From a virus: DNA of 26,930 bases. Both the position numbers and the translations under genes were made by a program. The stretch lies in the IMG/VR virus record IMGVR_UViG_3300028384_000119, positions 1 to 26,930 of that record; one strand, 5' to 3'. The notes under the pieces are model-generated. The model did no database searches. It was not told where the DNA came from and saw nothing but the letters and a program-made list of their open reading frames with translations. Of the stretch, positions 19,970 through 26,930 are shown piece after piece (the stretch's first letter is position 1; every line of letters begins with the position of its first letter).

Positions 19970-21348
19970 ACCTTAAATGAATCAAATTTGTTCTGTGTTT
20001 TGATGTCAAGGATATCTTCCTTGATGTCTTGACCAGAGTCAACCAAGTCGTCTTGGGCAGACTGGTCACAATCATACAACCTCATCTTCGCTCTGTCAAT
20101 ACCCACGATGAATCTTTTGTTCATTGTTGGGTCATTGTATCTATTCTTCAACTGCTTGACCATGATCTGACCCATCTGTTCCAGATCTTCTGTACTGATG
20201 AGAGCAAACATCAGGTCAGCAGTTGCAGGTAGACCGAAGGACTCACTAGTGTCAGTGATGTCAACATCGGTACTTCCATAACCAGAGCGGGTGGTCTGTG
20301 TAGCAGTGACGATAGGAACATCACACTCAACTGCCAGACCACGAAGTTCTTCTGCGATTGCCTTGACGAAGGTGTAAGAGTTCACAATCGTACCCTTATA
20401 ACGTGCAGATGCACAGATATTCAAGTAGTCAATGAAAACAATGTCAGGAGCAAAACCACGCTTCATGCTCAACTCATTGAGAAGAGACTTGAAGTGGTTA
20501 ACATGTGCAGAAGCGGTAGGGTATTCCTTGATTACCAAACGACCACGAGTCTTCTGGGTCAGTTTGTCCATCTTGTTTCGGAACTGCTGCTTGGTGAACA
20601 GCGGATCACTCAGTTGCTTGATCGGGATGTCGAGGAGGTTGCTGTCAATTCGCTCAGCAATCTTCTCTTCTGCCATTTCAAGAGTGATATAGAGAACGTT
20701 CTTCCCCTGCAAGAGGCAGGCGCTAGCCATGTGGCACATGAATAGAGACTTGCCGACACCTGTACCAGCAAGTGCGACATTGAGAGTCTTACGAGGGAGA
20801 CCACCTTTTGTGATTTTGTTGAAATAGTCAAGGTCGAATGGGATTTTGTCTTCTTTTCTGTGATAGAAGTCGTAGCGGTCATCTGAGTCTAGTAAGTAAT
20901 CGTGTCCAACAGTATCGTCAAAGCAAGTCCCAAGTGCCTCGGACATAATATGAGGAATAGCATCCTTAGTCCGAGTCTTGTCCTGTCCATCTGCAATCTT
21001 GATGGAGTCCATCAGTGCCAAGTATATAGCACGTTCTTTACACCACTTCTCTGTGGTCTCTCTCAACCAGTCATCGTTATATTCTGTCTGATCAAGACGC
21101 TCATCCAGAAACTGACTGATCTGATTGATGATCTCTGAGGATATATCTTTACGTTTCTCTACTTCAATTTTAAGAGCAGTAGGTTCAGGAAGAGAATCAT
21201 ACGAGGTCACAAAAGAATTGACCTCAGTGAACAAAGTCCTGAGGTCAAGTGATTCAAAGTAATCCTCCCGAATGAAGGGCAAGATAGTTTTGCAATAGTC
21301 CTCATTCAAGATGAGTTTACTAAGTGCTATCTCTTCGATTCTTTGCAT
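19966..21348 (-). CDS. gp41: Replicative DNA helicase, T4 gp41-like (DnaB family)
   Basis: A 460-residue hexameric 5'-3' helicase for the replication fork; it partners with the gp61 primase encoded downstream. After an N-terminal helical domain come the RecA-like motor motifs: ALAGTGVGKSLFMC (Walker A, 195-201), YITLEMAEEKI (H1a), PDIVFIDYLNI (Walker B), ATQTTRSGYG (H3-like) and FIVGIDRAKMR near the C-terminus with an arginine-finger-like position. Length and order match T4 gp41. The ATG overlaps or adjoins the preceding oxygenase stop at 21348. The 3' end runs by ATGA into the mazG-like gene. Confidence 0.97.
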   Translation of the reverse strand: MQRIEEIALSKLILNEDYCKTILPFIREDYFESLDLRTLFTEVNSFVTSYDSLPEPTALKIEVEKRKDISSEIINQISQFLDERLDQTEYNDDWLRETTEKWCKERAIYLALMDSIKIADGQDKTRTKDAIPHIMSEALGTCFDDTVGHDYLLDSDDRYDFYHRKEDKIPFDLDYFNKITKGGLPRKTLNVALAGTGVGKSLFMCHMASACLLQGKNVLYITLEMAEEKIAERIDSNLLDIPIKQLSDPLFTKQQFRNKMDKLTQKTRGRLVIKEYPTASAHVNHFKSLLNELSMKRGFAPDIVFIDYLNICASARYKGTIVNSYTFVKAIAEELRGLAVECDVPIVTATQTTRSGYGSTDVDITDTSESFGLPATADLMFALISTEDLEQMGQIMVKQLKNRYNDPTMNKRFIVGIDRAKMRLYDCDQSAQDDLVDSGQDIKEDILDIKTQNKFDSFKV

Positions 21349-21908
21349 TAGTTGTAGTGTAAGTAAGTTCCGATAAGGTATTTGTCATTCGATATCGGTG
21401 GGAGTCCTGCATGGGGGAACATCCACATCGGTGGGAACAACACCGCACGTCCTTGACGTGCTGAGATCTTAGTGTGAGGGAACTGTGTCTCTCCACCCTC
21501 TTCAACATCATTAAGATAGAAGAACAGGGCAAGAAAACGACGGGCACTGTTGTGATCACCAACGTCAGCATGGAGATCAAACCTATCGTTCTCAGCAGCT
21601 TGATACCTTTTTAGTCTCAACTGCTCCAACATATTAGACACTGGCCATTCATTAATGCAACCAACATCTTCCATATATGCCGTAGATAATTGTTTCACTG
21701 CAACAATCATCTCATTGTGAATCTTACTCCACGGTCCACTCATAGGTGGAATTTCTGCCTTCGCTGTAACATTGAACTGATCAAACTGAGGGCGACCATC
21801 ACGATCCCACCTCTCCCATTCAATCTTCTTTGACTCACTAATAATGTTTCGGCAGACATTAATGTCAAGGGCATTGTCATATACCCTAACATACTTTTCA
21901 AGATCCAT
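21348..21908 (-). CDS. 2OG-Fe(II) oxygenase between uvsX and gp41 (fourth of four)
   Basis: From ATG 21908 it is 186 residues. Family motifs are complete: [10 protein letters not shown] (His113, Asp115), [15 protein letters not shown], a distal His166 in FPHAGLPP and Lys176 in NDKYLIGTY. This is the prolyl-4-hydroxylase-like form found in many T4-like cyanophages between uvsX and gp41. The start overlaps the uvsX stop by 11 bases; an earlier ATG 21938 would lie deep in uvsX. The target is unknown; a replication- or recombination-linked protein is a guess from its location only. Confidence 0.88.
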   Translation of the reverse strand: MDLEKYVRVYDNALDINVCRNIISESKKIEWERWDRDGRPQFDQFNVTAKAEIPPMSGPWSKIHNEMIVAVKQLSTAYMEDVGCINEWPVSNMLEQLRLKRYQAAENDRFDLHADVGDHNSARRFLALFFYLNDVEEGGETQFPHTKISARQGRAVLFPPMWMFPHAGLPPISNDKYLIGTYLHYN

Positions 21909-22911
21909 AAGTAAATTCCTGTCGTGCTGCTTCGTCAAGTTTCTCCATCACTTCGGGTGTGAAGTATTTCTCGGGATCGGCAAGAACAGACTTAGCAAAA
22001 ACAGAGGAACCACCAATCTTCCAGCGAGTTCCAACACGCTCAAAGACTCCGTGGCGTTCACCCAGTTCCAGTAGTCCGTAATATTTGTCAAGTCCACGTT
22101 CGTCATAGAAGAGTCGAGTTTCAACCTTTACATTCTCCTTAGTAAAGCGAGACTTCTTGGTCTCGCACTTGATGATGTTGCCCACCACCTGTGTGCCATC
22201 CTTCTCCTTTGACTTGCTCAAATAGATGATAGTCGATGCAGCGTATTTGAGTCCACTGCCACCGCCCATTTCTTTCATTGGCACATAGGCACCCACCACG
22301 TCATAGGTGTGGTTGGTCACAATCATCGGGATGTTTGCTTTGCCCAGTTTCAGGGTCAGCACACGGAAGATAGACTTGACCACCTGAGCACGGGTCATGT
22401 CACGAGTATCCTTACCTGCCTCAGTATCTTCCACTTCCTTGGTAGTGGATAGCATACCCAAAGAGTCCAGACAGAACATCAGGGGTTTACGTTCTGATTC
22501 TTTCTGTGCCAGATACTTGTCAACAATCTTGATCGCTTGCTGACGGAACTCCTGCACAGTGACAACAGGGACAATCATCATACGATTGGAATCGATACCA
22601 CGGCTCTCAATCATGTCCTGAGAAATTGCAGACTCGCTTTCAAAATAAATGCATCCAGCATCAGGATTATTAGCGAGGAAATTGCGAACAATACTAAGAG
22701 TATAAAAAGTCTTACCAGTGCTGGACTCCCCAGCGATGGCGGTGATCTTATTAGAAGGAATGCCTCCATAAATCGATCCAGAAACAACGGCGTTGAATAG
22801 ATAGCAACCAGTATCAACGAAAGATGAAACGTCGCCAGCAGCAACCCCTTCGCTAACAATACCTGCGTACTCATTGCCAATTTCCTTAGCTACATCTGTA
22901 AGAAAACTCAT
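21898..22911 (-). CDS. uvsX: Recombinase UvsX (RecA-like)
   Basis: A 337-residue strand-exchange ATPase for recombination-dependent replication and repair. [16 protein letters not shown] leads to the RecA core: [15 protein letters not shown] (Walker A GESSTGKT, 61-68), the catalytic Glu region [20 protein letters not shown] (Walker B) and [14 protein letters not shown]. The DNA-binding loop area includes [13 protein letters not shown]. The ATG overlaps the gp43 stop (ATGA), which decides against a start at 22953. Length is slightly below T4 UvsX (about 390). It joins polymerase and recombinase in one operon. Confidence 0.97.
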   Translation of the reverse strand: MSFLTDVAKEIGNEYAGIVSEGVAAGDVSSFVDTGCYLFNAVVSGSIYGGIPSNKITAIAGESSTGKTFYTLSIVRNFLANNPDAGCIYFESESAISQDMIESRGIDSNRMMIVPVVTVQEFRQQAIKIVDKYLAQKESERKPLMFCLDSLGMLSTTKEVEDTEAGKDTRDMTRAQVVKSIFRVLTLKLGKANIPMIVTNHTYDVVGAYVPMKEMGGGSGLKYAASTIIYLSKSKEKDGTQVVGNIIKCETKKSRFTKENVKVETRLFYDERGLDKYYGLLELGERHGVFERVGTRWKIGGSSVFAKSVLADPEKYFTPEVMEKLDEAARQEFTYGS

Positions 22912-25409
22912 GCGAATAGAAACTCCAATGTAATTTGCTTTTCTGGTGTCCAACCAATAGTGTCAAGAACAACCTTGACAGGACTCAGGAACGACTTATC
23001 AAACTGCATGTCCCAATCAATACTACCATGAAGGTCAAGTTCTTTGGGCATAGTTTGGAAGAAAGAGATAACGTTCTCACCAATCTTGTTTGGTACTCGA
23101 AGATATACAAACTTGATCTTCTCACCTTCTTGGATCAGGGGATACTTGTGTGTGAGTTTCTTCTGTTTGACATAGTAATTATACATCAAAGAACCTCGGA
23201 CATGCATAGGACATCCCTTTGCATACACTGTATGGGGAGAAGAAAACTTACCAAGGTTGTTGCATGAACGTGGGAATGCAACTTCTTCTACGGGGAGTGA
23301 CTGAAACTCTTTCTTGAACTTAGCGATATACTCTTGCACATCAGATTCTGTGCCATCCATGATGAGTTTCAGTGCTTCCTTAATAGCAGAGCGACAAGGG
23401 GCAGGTGTAGAAGATTTGACTGCCTCAATACCCATGATCTTCAACTTGGGTTTCTCGTAACGGACACCCTCACTGTCCCATACGTTGAGGATGTATCTCT
23501 TCTTAGCAGTCCAAACACCACGGTCAGCGATGTTCTCCCGCTTCATTTGCATTTTCTGGTCGTACGCAGAAACGTACGTTGCCAACTCTTGATATGAACG
23601 TTCAATAAAAGGTTCCAGTTTCTCGTGGCAGATCTTATCAAGTAGTCCGACAACCGCTGCTTTATCGCCAGACTTATCACTAAGAAATTTAGTAACAAGA
23701 GGTCCAAGATGAAGATAGATTGAGTCAGTGTCAGATGCAATGACATAATCTTCTCCCTCCGTTTGCAAAATCTTATTTAGGTATTTGTTGATTTTGTCTT
23801 CGATCCAACGAATCGAGACTTGACCCGAGAGAGTGATCGCCTCAGCGTTTGCCAGATTGAAGTATCGGAAGTATTGGTTTCCGATGGCACCATAGGCGGA
23901 GTTGAGCTGGATCTTTCTTGCCATTTGGATGTTGTTGAATCGGGACACATCCTTTTGAAGTGATGAGGTCTCCTCAGGTGTGGTGGCATTTTCAAGATTT
24001 TGCTTAGCGGCAAGCATCTTGCGTTTGTAAATCTTTCTATCATCGTAGATACGCTGCATCATTTCAGGTAGAAAACCATGTATGTCCTTACGGTACTGAG
24101 CACCATTAGCACACACAGCAAAGTCGCCAGAGATGTCCACTTCTTCATTCAAAAGTTTATCAACGGTGACTGATGGGTGTCTTCTCTCCACCAGTGTCTC
24201 TGGGGAGATGTTGTACTGCATGATCAGGTGAGGATACAGAGAGTTGAGGTCAAAAGACACCACCCACTCGTACTTACCAGGTACGGGATCCTTTACATAT
24301 GCACCTGCATACTGCTCATCTTTCTTAGTGGAGATCTTAGAAGGAACAACAATGTTCCTCTCAGCAAGATCGTTGTAGATCAAAGTATCCCACATTCTTA
24401 CCTGTGAGTACACATCGCTGAGGTTAACCTTGGCGTCATAAGATAGCGTCAATGCCAACTCAATCAGTTTCATCTTGTCTTCCAAACGGTCAACAAGTTC
24501 CACGTCAACGATGTTGTACTCAACAAACTTCTGCCAATCCTTGGTGTAGAACTCTTTGAAGTTCTCATACTCACTGTGGTCGATCTTCGCCTGACCCAGT
24601 TCTACATTTGCAATGTGATCCAGACGATAAGATTCCTGAGCAGAGTACGTAAACTTCTGATAGAGATCCAGATAGTCAAGAATAGTAACACCAGAGATGT
24701 CATAGCAGAGTTGCTTACGACCCTTGATAAAGATCTCACGTTCCAACACACGGTTCCAAGGTGAGAGGGACTTCTTCCACTTCTCACCCAGAACTCTTTC
24801 CAAACGGCGACACACATACGGCATGTCATACAGGTTGCAGTTCCAACCAGTAATGATGTCGGGAGTATTGTCAGACCACCAGCGAAGGAAGTCTTCCAAC
24901 ATCTCAACTTCTTTCCAGAACACTCGGTATTCTGTGTCCTTAGGAGTAAATTCCCTCGTTCCCCAGGTGATTACTTCTTTGGTGATGAGATTCTTAATGG
25001 TGATACAAAGTATCTCCTCGGCACACGCCTCAACAGACGGGAACCCGTTGTCACATCCGACTTCGATGTCGATCGTAAAGATCTTCATCTGGGACATATC
25101 AAACTTGATCTCACCCTTGAATTTGTCGGCGATGAATTGGTACACGAATCTCTCGTATCCATGTACTTCTAGACCCTCAACGTTCTCATACTTCTGCAAG
25201 AAGTCACGTGCTTCCCTCGCACCATCAAAGCGTTTGGGATGTGCATTACGACCGTCGAGAGTCTTGTACTTCGATTCCTTGGTTTGATCCTTGGGCACGA
25301 AGAACAGGGTAGGACGAATCCTCTCACGATATTGAACGGGATTACCGTTCTCATATCCTCGGTAGAGGATATCATCACCAAGCAGGAGTACGTCCGTATA
25401 AAAATTCAT
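22908..25409 (-). CDS. gp43: Family B DNA polymerase, T4 gp43-like
   Basis: An 833-residue replicative polymerase with 3'-5' exonuclease. Exo I is FTIDIEVG (Asp114, Glu116); the region [11 protein letters not shown] holds Exo II and [10 protein letters not shown] holds Exo III. Polymerase motif A is [11 protein letters not shown] (about 385-395), motif [13 protein letters not shown] (about 500-511) and motif [12 protein letters not shown] (Asp-Thr-Asp at 560-562). The C-terminus holds a basic PIP-like end (TLEFLFA) for the clamp. It is somewhat shorter than T4 gp43 (898) but has all catalytic motifs. The ATG overlaps the TGA of the LSm-like small gene (TGATG). No intron or homing endonuclease gene interrupts it. 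Confidence 0.98.
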   Translation of the reverse strand: MNFYTDVLLLGDDILYRGYENGNPVQYRERIRPTLFFVPKDQTKESKYKTLDGRNAHPKRFDGAREARDFLQKYENVEGLEVHGYERFVYQFIADKFKGEIKFDMSQMKIFTIDIEVGCDNGFPSVEACAEEILCITIKNLITKEVITWGTREFTPKDTEYRVFWKEVEMLEDFLRWWSDNTPDIITGWNCNLYDMPYVCRRLERVLGEKWKKSLSPWNRVLEREIFIKGRKQLCYDISGVTILDYLDLYQKFTYSAQESYRLDHIANVELGQAKIDHSEYENFKEFYTKDWQKFVEYNIVDVELVDRLEDKMKLIELALTLSYDAKVNLSDVYSQVRMWDTLIYNDLAERNIVVPSKISTKKDEQYAGAYVKDPVPGKYEWVVSFDLNSLYPHLIMQYNISPETLVERRHPSVTVDKLLNEEVDISGDFAVCANGAQYRKDIHGFLPEMMQRIYDDRKIYKRKMLAAKQNLENATTPEETSSLQKDVSRFNNIQMARKIQLNSAYGAIGNQYFRYFNLANAEAITLSGQVSIRWIEDKINKYLNKILQTEGEDYVIASDTDSIYLHLGPLVTKFLSDKSGDKAAVVGLLDKICHEKLEPFIERSYQELATYVSAYDQKMQMKRENIADRGVWTAKKRYILNVWDSEGVRYEKPKLKIMGIEAVKSSTPAPCRSAIKEALKLIMDGTESDVQEYIAKFKKEFQSLPVEEVAFPRSCNNLGKFSSPHTVYAKGCPMHVRGSLMYNYYVKQKKLTHKYPLIQEGEKIKFVYLRVPNKIGENVISFFQTMPKELDLHGSIDWDMQFDKSFLSPVKVVLDTIGWTPEKQITLEFLFA

Positions 25410-25651
25410 CAACCAACTGACCGTTTGTAAGCGTCTGCAATGGCAGCAGACGGGTCTAGTATAGTAAGAACCATATCAGATGTCAAGAACAAATCTCGCT
25501 GATCTGTATGGAGTGGGTAGGTTTGTAAACTGCCATCAGGAGAGACCTGAAAGCAGTTTTCAATCAAGAGAGATGGCTCCTCGTCCAACTCCGTCATCAT
25601 CCCCAGTAAGTAGAGTGACGGATCCGTCTTCAAGATCAGTAGTTTTACCAT
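25409..25651 (-). CDS. Small protein before gp43, possibly Sm-like, 80 residues
   Basis: MVKLLILKTDPSLYLLGMMT... continues with PSLLIENCFQV, TYPLHTDQRDLFLTSDMVL and TILDPSAAIADAYKRS. The strand order and the final DPS...Y helix parallel the 136-residue protein just upstream, so the two look like paralogues. The fold is five-stranded, as in small Sm-like proteins, but no RNA-binding motif can be proven. Its first 92 bases overlap the end of the upstream gene. T4 has regA next to gp43; this is not recognisably RegA. It is joined to gp43 by TGATG. Confidence 0.65.
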   Translation of the reverse strand: MVKLLILKTDPSLYLLGMMTELDEEPSLLIENCFQVSPDGSLQTYPLHTDQRDLFLTSDMVLTILDPSAAIADAYKRSVG

Positions 25652-25970
25652 GATTCAGAAGTTGTTCGTACTTTTCAATAAGTTGTTCAGATGGTTCGTA
25701 GATGAATTGAATAGCAGGCAGCGGCACAAACACATACTCCTTAGCAGAGAATGGAATGTACACAGTGAACTCTACATCCAAAGACGTGAAGTCAACAGGT
25801 GCTGCATGTTCATCTTCTTCAAACAGAACCTCGGGCGGTTGTTGTACTGTGACCGTATAGGGTTGAGTCAACTTGTACGCCATAGCAGGTCCGTCTTCTT
25901 TTTGACGAACTTCTTTGATATCAGCGATTACGTCCTCGCCGTTTAGCATTCTTGCGACTCTTACGGTCAT
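25560..25970 (-). CDS. Small protein before gp43, possibly Sm-like, 136 residues
   Basis: MTVRVARMLNGEDVIADIKE... is a strand-rich start ending in a Gly-Glu turn; then YKLTQPYTVTVQQPPEVLFE, an acidic insert, VEFTVYIPFSAKEYVFVPLP and the end FIYEPSEQLIEKYEQLL. The N-terminus (short strand, N-G-E-D-V-I-A turn, acid strand) is a hallmark of small phage Sm-like proteins. The last 30 residues (acidic, Gly-rich) lie in the region overlapped by the next gene and may be less constrained. It overlaps the upstream 80-residue gene by 50 bases. Role unknown. Confidence 0.7.
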   Translation of the reverse strand: MTVRVARMLNGEDVIADIKEVRQKEDGPAMAYKLTQPYTVTVQQPPEVLFEEDEHAAPVDFTSLDVEFTVYIPFSAKEYVFVPLPAIQFIYEPSEQLIEKYEQLLNHGKTTDLEDGSVTLLTGDDDGVGRGAISLD

Positions 25971-26163
25971 AGTCTTTTTCCATTAGGTTATCAAAAGTGT
26001 ACCTCACCATATCAGTGAAGGCACGACGGGCAGTAATGTTTTTCTCCTCCGACAAAACGTGGACATACTGCATGAATAGTTCCATCTTATCAGGTGGAAC
26101 ATCAATAGTTAGGGTTTCACTTTTATCTGTGTATGGAGGACACAGATTTACATACATGTTCAT
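25921..26163 (-). CDS. Small basic-ended protein, first gene after pstS, 80 residues
   Basis: MNMYVNLCPPYTDKSETLTI... has a strand-rich start, a helical middle (DKMELFMQYVHVLSEEKNIT, AFTDMVRYTFDNLMEKD) and a very basic end (RKSRKNAKRRGRNR). The layout suits a small DNA- or RNA-binding or ribbon-helix-helix-like regulator, but no family is recognised. The ATG has a strong ribosome site (GGAGG, about 4 nt). It lies directly behind the terminator and is the first gene of the gp43 operon. Confidence 0.65.
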   Translation of the reverse strand: MNMYVNLCPPYTDKSETLTIDVPPDKMELFMQYVHVLSEEKNITARRAFTDMVRYTFDNLMEKDYDRKSRKNAKRRGRNR

Positions 26164-26174
26164 AGAACCTCCAA

Positions 26175-26200
26175 TAAAAAGAGACCCCCTAGGGGTCTCT
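26175..26200 (-). terminator. Intrinsic terminator between pstS and the gp43 operon
   Basis: AGAGACCCC, loop TAG, GGGGTCTCT, then TTTTTATT on the minus strand, 25 bases after the pstS stop. The T-run abuts the ribosome site of the 80-residue gene, so the downstream operon needs read-through or antitermination, since no clear promoter is left in the 12-base gap. Confidence 0.93.
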
Positions 26201-26225
26201 TCTGTTGTATAACTATGTATACAAC

Positions 26226-26930
26226 TTACTTCAAAGTATCAACAGCAGCGAGTGCTTTCTGACGAAGTTCCTCGGGAAGAGGAACATAACCAAGGGAGTC
26301 TGCCTTCTGTTGCTGAGTAGGTGTCAGCATCCAGCGAAGCATATCCTTCACGTTATCATTCTTTTCATACTCAGGGTATGCAAGAATCCAGGTCAGAGAA
26401 ACGATGGGGTATGCATTAGCACCAGAAGGGTTAGCATCAGCGCCACGCAGTTGATCATCAAGGATGATCTCACCAAGACCAGCAGATGCAGTCGAAGCAG
26501 ATGCCTTCACGAAGTTACCTGCCTTGTTCTGAATGGCAACCTGTTGAAGATCACCCTTCACATAACCATAGTTTACATAACCAATAGAACCAGGAGTGTT
26601 GGTGATAGTAGCAGCGACACCGCTGTTACCCTTAGATCCAACACCAACAGGCCACTTCACAGACTTACCTGTGCCGACTGTTTTCTTCCACTCAGGAGAG
26701 AATGCTGACAGGGAGTTCGTGAAACCCTTCGTAGTGCCGCTGCCATCGGATCGATGGACGGTAGCAATACGCTTATCAGCACAACCGAAGTAAGACCAGT
26801 TGTTAATCTTGCCCAGGAAAACATCAGCGAGATCAGTTTGGGTCATCTTGACTTCACAACCAGGATAGTTATAAGTCGGGACGATCGCACCGCCCGTCAT
26901 AGGAATGTGGACCATTCCCTCAGCAGGTTG
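26226..26930 (-). CDS. pstS: Phosphate ABC-type binding protein PstS, 3' part; runs off the right edge
   Basis: The C-terminal 234 residues of a periplasmic phosphate-binding protein. The visible part has TYNYPGCEVKMTQTDLADVF (lobe core), HRSDGSGTTKGFTN (phosphate-contact motif R-S-D-x-S-G-T), SGVAATITNTPGSIGYVNYG and the C-terminal closing helix LRQKALAAVDTLK. PstS captures phosphate for the host Pst transporter; cyanophages carry it to support phosphate uptake in P-limited cells. The frame is open to the window edge, so the signal peptide is not seen. A strong terminator follows. Identification is firm; start is outside the window. Confidence 0.95.
   Translation of the reverse strand, partial: QPAEGMVHIPMTGGAIVPTYNYPGCEVKMTQTDLADVFLGKINNWSYFGCADKRIATVHRSDGSGTTKGFTNSLSAFSPEWKKTVGTGKSVKWPVGVGSKGNSGVAATITNTPGSIGYVNYGYVKGDLQQVAIQNKAGNFVKASASTASAGLGEIILDDQLRGADANPSGANAYPIVSLTWILAYPEYEKNDNVKDMLRWMLTPTQQQKADSLGYVPLPEELRQKALAAVDTLK

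Noticed and set aside
1-26930. CRISPR arrays, insertion sequences, rRNA, homing endonucleases or introns
   Set aside because: No repeat-spacer pattern, transposase, rRNA or interruption of psbA (visible part), nrdA, nrdB or gp43 was found.

Overview
The window is a stretch of the genome of a T4-like cyanophage (marine cyanomyovirus), probably one infecting Synechococcus. It combines a T4-type replication core (DNA polymerase gp43, recombinase UvsX, helicase gp41, primase gp61, class Ia ribonucleotide reductase NrdA/NrdB) with host-derived genes typical of cyanophages: psbA, two hli genes, talC, a MazG-type pyrophosphohydrolase gene and pstS. No other phage group I know carries this combination. 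Every supported gene lies on the minus strand, so transcription runs from high to low coordinates. Most genes are packed with ATGA, TGATG or TAATG stop/start overlaps, and no gap exceeds 300 bases.

Layout in the direction of transcription. (1) 26930-26226: 3' part of pstS, closed by a strong terminator. (2) 26163-19966: replication operon of three small proteins (two look like paralogues), gp43, uvsX, a 2-oxoglutarate/Fe(II) oxygenase and gp41, continuing into a mazG-like gene and a 106-residue protein. (3) 18938-13083: a block with late-promoter-like octamers. It holds an unknown 455-residue protein, a protein with KWDG and other ligase-like nucleotidyltransferase motifs, a HxGH nucleotidyltransferase with an extra C-terminal domain, a very basic 537-residue protein probably found in the virion, an EF-hand-like protein and a small helical protein; it ends at a terminator. 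(4) 13011-11174: an Ig-domain virion protein under a perfect late promoter, then small conserved genes including one that looks split by an AG-repeat frameshift. (5) 11187-6452: primase, nrdA, a 59-residue overlapping gene, nrdB and small genes. (6) 6319-5007: two small cyanophage genes, a terminator, talC and a short gene. (7) 5010-1790: a PD-(D/E)xK nuclease-like gene, three different 2OG-Fe(II) oxygenase genes, tRNA-Arg(UCU), tRNA-Val(UAC) and small unknown genes. (8) 1740-1: the photosynthesis block, with two hli genes each coupled to a one-helix membrane protein, two small genes, and the 5' part of psbA.

In combination, the metabolic genes would keep photosystem II working (psbA, hli), push carbon through the pentose phosphate pathway (talC), supply deoxynucleotides (nrdAB), alter nucleotide pools (mazG) and bring in phosphate (pstS) while the T4-like replisome copies the genome. 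The least explained part is the 18.9-13.3 kb block, where a ligase-like nucleotidyltransferase, a HxGH nucleotidyltransferase and a histone-H1-like basic protein sit under putative late promoters. The other unexplained point is that four unrelated-looking 2OG-Fe(II) oxygenases occur in 27 kb. Assignments rest on reading motifs by eye; no database search was possible.
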